From positions 1 to 5,371 of the forward strand of contig CALKDE010000327.1 in assembly GCA_938082955.1 (NCBI GenBank): a DNA stretch of 5,371 nucleotides. The letters run 5' to 3'. The notes under the pieces are model-generated. The model saw only the letters and a program-made list of their open reading frames with translations, searched no databases and was not told the DNA's origin. Shown piece after piece: positions 1 through 5,371 of this stretch; the stretch's first letter is position 1, and each line of letters begins with the position of its first letter. The position numbers were made by a program, and so were the translations under genes. This stretch comes from an uncultured Pseudomonadales bacterium. Its GTDB lineage: Bacteria; Pseudomonadota; Gammaproteobacteria; Pseudomonadales; Pseudohongiellaceae.

Positions 1-201
1 GGTTTTCCTCGCACCACGATAGTCGGACCAATCTGGCTGAAGTATCAGACTCCCGAGGGTGAGACTCTGGAACCGGAATTCCGAAGATTGTTAGGTCTCA
101 AGTTTGATAGACTGCTTGCGGCTCATGGCACTCTGTTGAAAACGGGCGCACATGCGGCAGTAGAATGCGCTGTGGACAAAGTGTTCGAGAAGAAGGGATA
201 G
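1..201 (+). CDS. C-terminal fragment of a probable MBL-fold metallo-hydrolase
   Basis: Reading from base 1, the frame is open for 66 codons to a TAG stop at 199-201, so this is the 3' end of a gene that begins outside the window. The visible part contains the segment LKFDRLLAAHG followed by TGAHAAVECAVDKVFEK. A hydrophobic-FDRLL-x-x-HG strand followed by a Gly/Ala-rich C-terminal helix is the usual ending of metallo-beta-lactamase-fold hydrolases. In that family the His of the HG pair is typically the last metal ligand, and it is present here. The diagnostic HxHxDH motif would lie upstream, outside the window, so the family call is inference from a short tail and the substrate cannot be named. 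The gene lies 74 bases ahead of the monooxygenase on the same strand, and the two could share a transcript. Confidence 0.5.
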   Translation, partial: GFPRTTIVGPIWLKYQTPEGETLEPEFRRLLGLKFDRLLAAHGTLLKTGAHAAVECAVDKVFEKKG

Positions 202-262
202 CTTAGGAAACAGCTTAGTAAATACAGTAGAAATAACCCAGCAAATAAGAATCAACACCAGC

Positions 263-268
263 GAAGGA
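263..268 (+). promoter_or_regulatory. Ribosome binding site of the nitronate monooxygenase gene
   Basis: The purine-rich hexamer GAAGGA ends seven bases before the ATG at 276, an ideal Shine-Dalgarno spacing, and it fixes that ATG as the start. The rest of the 74-base gap (202-275) is AT-rich, with no -35/-10 pair I could call confidently. Confidence 0.7.
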
Positions 269-275
269 ACTATCC

Positions 276-1235
276 ATGGCTTTACCAGAATCTCTGCGAG
301 GAAAACTCTCGTTACCAGTAGTCGGAGCACCGCTCTTTATCATCTCTAATCCCGATCTTGTTATTGCCCAGTGTAAGGCCGGTGTCATCGGTTCATTTCC
401 AGCGCTTAACGCGCGACCTATCGAGGTCTTAGATGAGTGGCTCACGCGAATTGCTGAAGAGTTAGATGCCCATAATCAGGCTAATCCCGATAACCCTGCC
501 GCACCGTATGCGGTGAATCAGATCGTACACAACTCCAACGACCGGCTTATGCACGATGTCGAGATGTGCGTGAAACATAAGGTGCCAGTTGTCATTACAT
601 CTCTAGGTGCTCGCCCCGAGGTATTCGAGGCGATTCACTCCTATGGTGGCATATGCTTGCATGATGTCATCAACAATCGCTTTGCTCACAAGGCTATTGA
701 GAAGGGAGCCGATGGCCTAATCTGCGTAGCAGCCGGTGCCGGTGGGCATGCTGGCACTCTATCTCCCATGGCATTTATTCAAGAAGTGCGCGAATGGTTC
801 GATGGTCCGGTGCTGCTATCCGGCGCTATATCAACCGGCGACGGCGTGCTCGCCGCTCAGGCGATGGGTGCCGACCTGGCCTATTTGGGTTCCGCGTTCA
901 TTGCTACCGTTGAGGCAAACGCCGACCCAGCTTATAAGCAGGCCTTGGTTGACTATGCGGCGAGCGATATCGTATACACGAACCTTTTTACCGGTGTCCA
1001 TGGGAATTATCTGAGGCCTTCCATCGAGGCGGCAGGCATGGATCCTGATAATCTGCCCGAGAGCGATCCATCTAAGATGAATTTCGGCTCCGGAGGCAGT
1101 AGCAAGTCAAAGGCATGGAAAGATATTTGGGGCTGTGGACAGGGTATCAATGCGATCAAGGCAGTAGCACCTGTTGCAGATTTCGTTGCGCAATTGAGAA
1201 CCGAATACGACGCGGCGAAGCAGCGAATTCTTTAA
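276..1235 (+). CDS. Nitronate monooxygenase family flavoprotein (2-nitropropane dioxygenase-like)
   Basis: This complete 319-residue protein has the features of FMN-dependent nitronate monooxygenases, cytoplasmic TIM-barrel enzymes that oxidise alkyl nitronates such as the toxin propionate 3-nitronate, using O2. The first strand has VVGAPLF (residues 15-21), then AGVIGSFPALNAR (35-47). VVITSLGARPE (105-115) forms a central strand and loop. AGAGGHAG (153-160) contains the family's conserved catalytic His, here His158. SGAISTGDG (182-190) and YLGSAFIAT (203-211) match the two flavin-phosphate-binding loops. The C-terminal WKDIWGCGQGI (281-291) is typical of this subfamily. The length is normal, there is no signal peptide, and a good ribosome binding site precedes the ATG. 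The fold and cofactor are safe calls; the physiological substrate is not shown, because many family members are uncharacterised. A 92-codon reading frame inside it in another phase is a shadow. Confidence 0.9.
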   Translation: MALPESLRGKLSLPVVGAPLFIISNPDLVIAQCKAGVIGSFPALNARPIEVLDEWLTRIAEELDAHNQANPDNPAAPYAVNQIVHNSNDRLMHDVEMCVKHKVPVVITSLGARPEVFEAIHSYGGICLHDVINNRFAHKAIEKGADGLICVAAGAGGHAGTLSPMAFIQEVREWFDGPVLLSGAISTGDGVLAAQAMGADLAYLGSAFIATVEANADPAYKQALVDYAASDIVYTNLFTGVHGNYLRPSIEAAGMDPDNLPESDPSKMNFGSGGSSKSKAWKDIWGCGQGINAIKAVAPVADFVAQLRTEYDAAKQRIL

Positions 1236-1286
1236 TAACCGAAATCCGTGGCGAGTTGTGGCTTTGTATTGTAGATTCAGATTGAA

Positions 1287-2711
1287 TCAGGGCAGGGCTA
1301 TCTCGTCACTCTCCTGCGCCCGCGCAGGCTGAAAATTTCTGCGTGGTTCATCGCTTCTTACTTGTTCAAGCCAGAATACGCCATCGAAGGGTGCGCTATT
1401 GCCGCGCGTGCCGAGGAAATCTATATCGCCGTCGCCGTCAAGGTCCCGGGCAATGAACTTGTCAAACATGCCGCGCTTGCGTCTTGAAATATCGTGACGT
1501 GTCCATTCAGATTTAGCCTCGCCAGGATTCTCGAACCAGGCGAGTCGACCTAAGGCATCATTTACATCGACATCACCATCTCCGGTACGCGGACCTCGGC
1601 TATAGCTGCCTACCATGACGTCGGTATCGCCATCGCTATCGATGTCAGCGATCTCCATGCCAACTAAACCGTCGGGAAGAATACTGCCTATGGTGTAGGC
1701 GTTCCAGGTGTCGTCACTATTTTCGGGTTGTTCAATCCACTTGAATTGGCCGCCAGAACTCATGCCAATAATATCGAGCCGGCCATCGCCGCTTAAGTCT
1801 GTATATTCGAGATTAAAACCAGCTAGATTTCCGCCATAGATTCCGATTGCATGCTCTTTGAAATCTAGAGAACCCGCACCTAGGTTCTCGAAATAAACTA
1901 GTCGGGCATCTCCGCGCGCGCCTACTACGATATCCATGTCGCCATCACCGTCTAGATCGACCGGTTCGGCATTTTGTGGGACGCTGTAACTACCCAGTTC
2001 GCTGCGCTGCCAGCTGCTGCCCGATAGCGGATCACCAGCGAGTTTATACATCTCAACAGGAGTTGAGCGCGCGTAGTCTTCTGGCCCGGGTGACTGCGCT
2101 CCTTTATTTGGGGCAGTGAGTTCGGCTATGCCATCGCCATCGAAATCAGCGGCAAACACACGAATATAAGACCCGCGACCCTGAGTCATTGGTAGGATAA
2201 GTCTTGGCCAGGTGGCCGTTCGAGCATTCAATCCCGGGTTTTGTAAGTAAATTAGGTGGGACTGCTCTGCGGCAACAACGACATCGAGATAGTCATCGCC
2301 GTTTAAATCTACAATGACCGCATCCTCAGGCGCTGGCGCGTCGGTGCCTTCGGCTATGGTGATATTCATCCACTGCAGCGGATCGGCTGAGCCAAATGCA
2401 ATTCTTACTGTACCTTCCGGTGGAGGAACGAAACCAGGAACATGGCTTGCCGAGTCATACTCGGCATCGGACTCGTGTACAGAGACAATATCCTCATAGC
2501 CATCGCGGTCAATATCGCCCATGACCAGGCCATCGCTGCCACTGAGCGCGAAACCTGCTATCTCAGGGTCATCAATAATGTGTTCCTGCCAGCTTATGTA
2601 GTGGCCATCGCTTGATTGAGCGCTGGTAGGCATTTCGCTAATTAGGTTCTGTGCTAGGGCAGGGCCAGCCATACAAAGCGGTGTTAGGGCGAGTAGATGA
2701 AGTTTTTTCAT
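1287..2711 (-). CDS. Secreted FG-GAP/VCBS-repeat protein, predicted seven-bladed beta-propeller
   Basis: I place the start at the ATG at 2711 (474 residues) rather than the in-frame TTG at 2729, because the ATG begins a clean Sec signal peptide: MKKLHLLALTPLCMAGPALA, with cleavage expected after residue 20. There is no lipobox. The mature part has seven calcium-binding loops of the DxDxDG type: DIDRDGYED (66-74), DLNGDDYLD (135-143), DFDGDGIAE (189-197), DLDGDGDMD (252-260), DLSGDGRLD (305-313), DIDSDGDTD (356-364) and DLDGDGDID (423-431). They are spaced 51-69 residues apart, each followed by a hydrophobic strand. Aromatic-x-(E/Q)-N/Q-P/L-G/E turns (YLQNPG, YFENLG, WIEQPE, WFENPG) follow many of the loops. 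Seven such repeats match the integrin-alpha-like FG-GAP propeller. The protein is probably exported and calcium-stabilised. A function in binding, adhesion or polymer use cannot be decided. No catalytic domain or sorting signal is visible at the C-terminus. Confidence 0.85.
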   Translation of the reverse strand: MKKLHLLALTPLCMAGPALAQNLISEMPTSAQSSDGHYISWQEHIIDDPEIAGFALSGSDGLVMGDIDRDGYEDIVSVHESDAEYDSASHVPGFVPPPEGTVRIAFGSADPLQWMNITIAEGTDAPAPEDAVIVDLNGDDYLDVVVAAEQSHLIYLQNPGLNARTATWPRLILPMTQGRGSYIRVFAADFDGDGIAELTAPNKGAQSPGPEDYARSTPVEMYKLAGDPLSGSSWQRSELGSYSVPQNAEPVDLDGDGDMDIVVGARGDARLVYFENLGAGSLDFKEHAIGIYGGNLAGFNLEYTDLSGDGRLDIIGMSSGGQFKWIEQPENSDDTWNAYTIGSILPDGLVGMEIADIDSDGDTDVMVGSYSRGPRTGDGDVDVNDALGRLAWFENPGEAKSEWTRHDISRRKRGMFDKFIARDLDGDGDIDFLGTRGNSAPFDGVFWLEQVRSDEPRRNFQPARAQESDEIALP

Positions 2712-2780
2712 TGTGCTCTCATACTTCAAAGATTCTTTGCAGCAGAATAAGAGTAAATATACAGTAAGTCCAATTTATGC

Positions 2781-2803
2781 GGTGTTCGCACTGAGCGAAT
2801 ACC
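2781..2803. repeat. Inverted repeat upstream of the propeller gene
   Basis: GGTGTTCGC and GCGAATACC flank a five-base centre (ACTGA). They form a 9-base stem with one G-T wobble pair when read as plus-strand RNA. The repeat lies about 70 bases upstream of the minus-strand ATG at 2711 and about 85 bases upstream of the plus-strand pseudogene start. On the plus strand it is followed by A residues, not T, so it is not an ordinary rho-independent terminator in that direction; in the minus direction the T run precedes the stem. An operator for a dimeric regulator at the divergent promoter region is the most natural reading, but this is inference. Confidence 0.35.
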
Positions 2804-2816
2804 AAAAAAGGGACAC

Positions 2817-2867
2817 GACAGTGCTCTAAAGCTACTGTCTAGACACTCTTATACTGTAGCACTGGTC
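2817..2867. repeat. Nested inverted repeats in the pseudogene's upstream region
   Basis: The outer arms CAGTGCT (2819-2825) and AGCACTG (2858-2864) are perfect complements. They extend outward by GA/TC pairs if one base is bulged. An alternative inner pair is GCTAC (2831-2835) with GTAGC (2856-2860). At the centre is the perfect 10-base palindrome TGTCTAGACA (2836-2845). A -10-like TATACT lies at 2850-2855 inside the right part, about 30 bases before the pseudogene ATG, without a convincing -35. This may be the old promoter/operator region of the VOC gene. No T run follows, so it does not look like a terminator. The call rests on symmetry alone. Confidence 0.35.
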
Positions 2868-2886
2868 AATGCATTGGATTTCTACT

Positions 2887-3228
2887 ATGCGCAAACTTCT
2901 TATAACTTGTCTAATTTTCCTAACATTCGGAGGAACCGCAGCCGCATTCGAAACTGGCATTGCTGGAATCGGCCAATTTGGATTGGCGGTTACCGATTTG
3001 CAGGCCTCGAAGAAATTTTTCTAGAAGTGTTAGGTTTCGATCATCTCGGCGAAGATAGGGTCTGCATCGCCGTGTTGATTCGCTGCAGTCGTTCACAAGA
3101 CATGCCAACATCTTCTGCTTTGCCTGTTGGAATTTGCGCGGCAAATGAAAAGCTACTAGACAACCAGCTTAGCAAGAAACTGGTTGCTACTAGGATTCTG
3201 CGTGTCATTGTCGTCTATGTCTTGAACT
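2887..3228 (+). pseudogene. Decayed gene for an exported VOC-family (glyoxalase/dioxygenase superfamily) protein
   Basis: The ATG at 2887 opens a frame with a good Sec signal peptide (MRKLLITCLIFLTFGGTAAA, residues 1-20). It continues FETGIAGIGQFGLAVTDLQA and SKKFF, then stops at TAG 3022-3024. IGQFGLAVTDLxASKKFF is the classic first strand and helix of a VOC domain. The expected continuation, EVLGFDHLGED (3024-3056), is present directly afterwards but in the -1 frame, so one lost base explains the break. Past 3056 that frame no longer resembles the family. A third frame then gives GLHRRVDSLQSF (3059-3094), reminiscent of the second VOC half (GLHHLA-x-RVDSL). That would mean an internal deletion of roughly 25-35 codons. 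The tail to about 3228 is poorly recognisable, and the right boundary is an estimate set by the stop of the convergent aminopeptidase gene. An intact VOC protein would need about 130 or more residues after the signal peptide, which no frame here provides. The 135-codon frame starting at 2874 is a composite of shadow and relic, not a gene. Substrate unknown. Confidence 0.75.
3161..3186. repeat. Inverted repeat downstream of the aminopeptidase gene, possible weak terminator
   Basis: CAACCAG (3161-3167) and CTGGTTG (3180-3186) form a perfect 7-base stem around a 12-base loop. An 8-base direct repeat, GCTACTAG, brackets it at 3152-3159 and 3186-3193. In the minus direction the stem lies about 43 bases past the aminopeptidase stop, and a TTTT run follows about nine bases later. 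It could act as a weak terminator for that gene, but the loop is long and the T run is short and distant. It also lies within the VOC relic, so it may be a chance product of decay. Confidence 0.3.
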
Positions 3229-5371
3229 TCAGTCCTTCAATTCTATACATTGAGACGCGCTCTGCACGTTTTCGCTCATGAAGCGATAGAGGGTGGCACC
3301 AATTGCATCGCTATCGCTAATCGCGTTACTAAGAATTTCTAGTCCCTGTTGTTCGCAGATACCAGAAAATAGATCGCGCCCATAGGTCTGTTGAAAATAG
3401 TTATCACGGTTCAAAGCGAGCTGAGAAAGATTGCTTGTCAGTTGTGGTAACAAAGCTAGCTGCAATTCTTCTTGCCCGGTTGGGAATATCGATCCCATGG
3501 CCGCGCGCAGATTCGAAAGTGGTAAGGGGTTATCAGTATCGAGGATTCGAGTCACCCATTCCCGTTTGATGTTGAGATCAGGTAGTCCGGCCTGCGCAGC
3601 GATTGCCGAACGCCTGCCGGCATCGGATGGATCGCGCTCGCGCTCAGCCGCCAACAGCTCGCGAGCACCGTTGTAGTCTCTAGCAGTAAAACGCTGAATG
3701 ATATTCCAGCGCTGATTCTGGCCTAGGCTCAGTCCGGAAATCCTGGTGGCGTCCTCCAGTAAGCTTGCAAGGTTTCCCAGTGCCTCAAAGCTGCGTGCAA
3801 GACCGATATAGCGGGATAGTCTAAGGTTTAGCGTGCTAAGAGATTGACTGCCTGCCTCGTCGTTAACCCCTGCGTTGATTAGTTGCCAAAGTTGCTGTTC
3901 AGCTTGCGGTCCATACTCGGCGAGTTCATTGGCGTATTCGCCACCTAGTCGTTCTAGTAGGTTTAAGTTGCTTACTAATGTGGCCATGGTTCGGCGAATG
4001 ATTCGGTCATTTTCCTCCACTGGTAGCGAAGCAATCAAGGTCTCTAATAAGATGGAATTTTCCATCTGGCCATTGCTCGGTGCGTTGAATAGGGCGGTCC
4101 AGATCATTGAGCGCATGAGCGGATCGTCGATTCGCTCTATGGCGTTGTCGCTGATGATGGTGTCCATGCTGACTTCATCAAGGCTTACTTCGGTATATCC
4201 CCAGCCCTGGTAGTTCGGTAAGGCGAGATTTGGGCAGTCGAGGCCTATGGCTTGTGGCACCTGCGTTTCGGCGCCGAATATTTCTATGGGAATAGCCGTG
4301 TTGAGCTCAATAGATCCGCTGGCATCCGTGGTGAATAACCCTAGCTGCACGCGCTGATCTCTTAGGGTTGGATAGTCATCTGGAACAGTCTGTAGAATGG
4401 CGAAACTGCTTATACCGTTGGAATCGCAGCTAAAACGCGCCTCGATAGTATTTACGCCAGCCTGATACATCCAGTCCTGAGCCCAGGGGTCTAGGTTTAT
4501 GCCGGACTGCTCAGAGAGCGAGTTCATAAAGTCGTCGAGCTCGGTGTTCTCCCAAGAGTGCTTCTTCAGATAATTTGAAACTCCCAGCCGGAAATCCTCT
4601 CGGCCTAAATAGTGGGACAATTGGTTTAGAACGGATGCGCCTTTGTCATAGGTAATAGCATCGAAGACGTTGAAGAAGTCATTCGTGCTAACAACCGGAA
4701 CCTCGATTGGATGTGTGGACACGGCGTTGTCGGCGGAGATCGCAGTCAAATTTTCAGACAGGTAAAAATCATGCCATAGATCGTCGAATTCGGTCGCCTG
4801 CGACACAGCGATTGAAGACATCAAAGTAGCGAAGCTCTCGTTCAACCAGAGGCCGTTCCACCAGTTCATCGTGACGAGATCGCCGAACCACATATGCGCC
4901 ATCTCATGCAGTATCGTACCGGCGCGGCGCTGGCTATTGAATCGATTAGAGGCTCCCCGGTCGACATAGCTTTCAGAGAAAGTAACAGCCGCGACATTCT
5001 CCATCGCGCCGATCAAGAAGTCGGGAACAATAACTTGGTCGTACTTCTCAAAGGGGTAGGGAATGTCAAAGTAATCACGGTAGTGGGCTAAGCCTGATTT
5101 GGTGTAGCTCATCCATTCTTCAACTGCGACGTATTCGCGTAGCGACTGTCGCGCCATTAGCCTGATCGGTACGTCGCCGGCCATGTCTTCCCATATCTGA
5201 TAGGGACCAGCATGAAGAGAGAAGATATAGCTGGAGAATTTCTCCGACTGTGGAAAATGCCAGACTTTTGTATCGCCGTCTGTTTCGATTGCATCTTCGG
5301 TTGTAGAGGAGACTACTTGCCAGTCGGCGGCGGCACGAACAGTTAGTTCATAGGTTGCCTTGAGGTTAGGT
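3229..5371 (-). CDS. pepN: M1-family aminopeptidase N with ERAP1-like C-terminal domain, N-terminus beyond the window
   Basis: The frame is open from the right edge to the TGA at 3229-3231, giving 713-714 visible codons (714 only if base 5371 belongs to a split codon). The ATG at 5184 is internal, because the 62 codons before it already read as M1 protein (ADWQVVS, then FSSYIFSLHAGPY). The product is a zinc metallopeptidase that removes N-terminal residues from peptides. Numbering from the edge, it shows the exopeptidase motif GAMEN (121-125; bases 4996-5010), the zinc site HEMAH (155-159; bases 4894-4908) with the third ligand Glu178 exactly 18 residues later in WLNES, and the transition-state Tyr241 in TYDKG. 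The catalytic domain ends near WMYQAG (about 300). A short beta domain follows, ending LALPNYQGWGY, then about 310 helical residues ending SASQCIELKD, the ERAP1-C type found in actinobacterial-style PepN. Family length is about 850-900, so roughly 150-180 residues are missing, including any signal or lipoprotein peptide. All catalytic residues are intact; substrate preference is not evident. Confidence 0.93.
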   Translation of the reverse strand, partial: PNLKATYELTVRAAADWQVVSSTTEDAIETDGDTKVWHFPQSEKFSSYIFSLHAGPYQIWEDMAGDVPIRLMARQSLREYVAVEEWMSYTKSGLAHYRDYFDIPYPFEKYDQVIVPDFLIGAMENVAAVTFSESYVDRGASNRFNSQRRAGTILHEMAHMWFGDLVTMNWWNGLWLNESFATLMSSIAVSQATEFDDLWHDFYLSENLTAISADNAVSTHPIEVPVVSTNDFFNVFDAITYDKGASVLNQLSHYLGREDFRLGVSNYLKKHSWENTELDDFMNSLSEQSGINLDPWAQDWMYQAGVNTIEARFSCDSNGISSFAILQTVPDDYPTLRDQRVQLGLFTTDASGSIELNTAIPIEIFGAETQVPQAIGLDCPNLALPNYQGWGYTEVSLDEVSMDTIISDNAIERIDDPLMRSMIWTALFNAPSNGQMENSILLETLIASLPVEENDRIIRRTMATLVSNLNLLERLGGEYANELAEYGPQAEQQLWQLINAGVNDEAGSQSLSTLNLRLSRYIGLARSFEALGNLASLLEDATRISGLSLGQNQRWNIIQRFTARDYNGARELLAAERERDPSDAGRRSAIAAQAGLPDLNIKREWVTRILDTDNPLPLSNLRAAMGSIFPTGQEELQLALLPQLTSNLSQLALNRDNYFQQTYGRDLFSGICEQQGLEILSNAISDSDAIGATLYRFMSENVQSASQCIELKD

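Noticed and set aside
1274..1288. GATTCA-GAT-TGAATC hairpin in the convergent gap as a bidirectional terminator
   Set aside because: The stem is only six AT-rich base pairs, it overlaps the propeller stop codon, and there is no T run on either side.
1420..2510. Recurrent CATCGCCATC-like DNA words that resemble a dispersed repeat
   Set aside because: They are the antisense of codons for the DGDGD calcium loops of the FG-GAP repeats, so they are explained by protein repetition and not by a DNA element.
2712..2729. An upstream TTG start for the propeller protein, adding six residues
   Set aside because: The extra residues MKYEST precede a canonical Met-Lys-Lys signal peptide, and no better ribosome binding site accompanies the TTG. 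The ATG at 2711 is preferred.
2874..3281. A 135-codon plus-strand reading frame that could be called a hypothetical protein
   Set aside because: Its first about 50 codons run out of frame across the signal peptide and VOC start at 2887, only EVLGFDHLGED is family-like, and the end overlaps the aminopeptidase gene antisense. It is best explained as part of a frameshifted pseudogene.
3431..4213. Plus-strand open frames of 81 and 112 codons inside the aminopeptidase gene
   Set aside because: They are antisense to well-conserved coding sequence, have serine- and arginine-rich shadow composition, and show no recognisable motifs or start signals.
5182..5184. ATG as the start of the aminopeptidase
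   Set aside because: Upstream codons to the window edge remain open and clearly encode conserved M1 N-terminal-domain sequence, so the gene continues beyond the window.

Overview
The window looks like an ordinary stretch of bacterial chromosome. Base composition is fairly balanced by eye, intergenic gaps are short, start contexts are Shine-Dalgarno-like, and three of the gene products carry, or would be expected to carry, Sec signal peptides. The gene types (a large secreted-type M1 aminopeptidase with an ERAP1-like C-terminal domain, a secreted FG-GAP/VCBS propeller, a nitronate monooxygenase and an exported VOC protein) together suggest a heterotrophic, probably marine or aquatic, gammaproteobacterium. 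That assignment is inference from gene content, not from a marker gene.

Layout, left to right. Positions 1-201 (+) hold the last 66 codons of a gene that starts outside the window, probably a metallo-beta-lactamase-fold hydrolase. After a 74-base gap with a clear ribosome binding site, 276-1235 (+) encodes a complete nitronate monooxygenase-type flavoprotein. A 51-base convergent gap follows. Positions 1287-2711 (-) encode a secreted protein with seven calcium-binding FG-GAP motifs, most simply a seven-bladed beta-propeller. Positions 2712-2886 are non-coding and contain two inverted repeats. Positions 2887 to about 3228 (+) hold the remains of a signal-peptide-bearing VOC (glyoxalase/dioxygenase superfamily) gene, interrupted by a frameshift and stop after 45 codons and apparently by at least one further deletion. 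Positions 3229-5371 (-) encode an M1-family aminopeptidase N with intact catalytic motifs; its N-terminus lies beyond the right edge.

The genes do not form an obvious pathway. The MBL-fold fragment and the monooxygenase lie on the same strand and could be co-transcribed. The propeller protein and the aminopeptidase are both minus-strand and probably both exported, but the decayed VOC gene in the opposite orientation lies between them. I find no mobile element, CRISPR array, tRNA or rRNA, and no convincing new biological system. The most informative observation is the VOC pseudogene, whose pieces can be followed across three reading frames.
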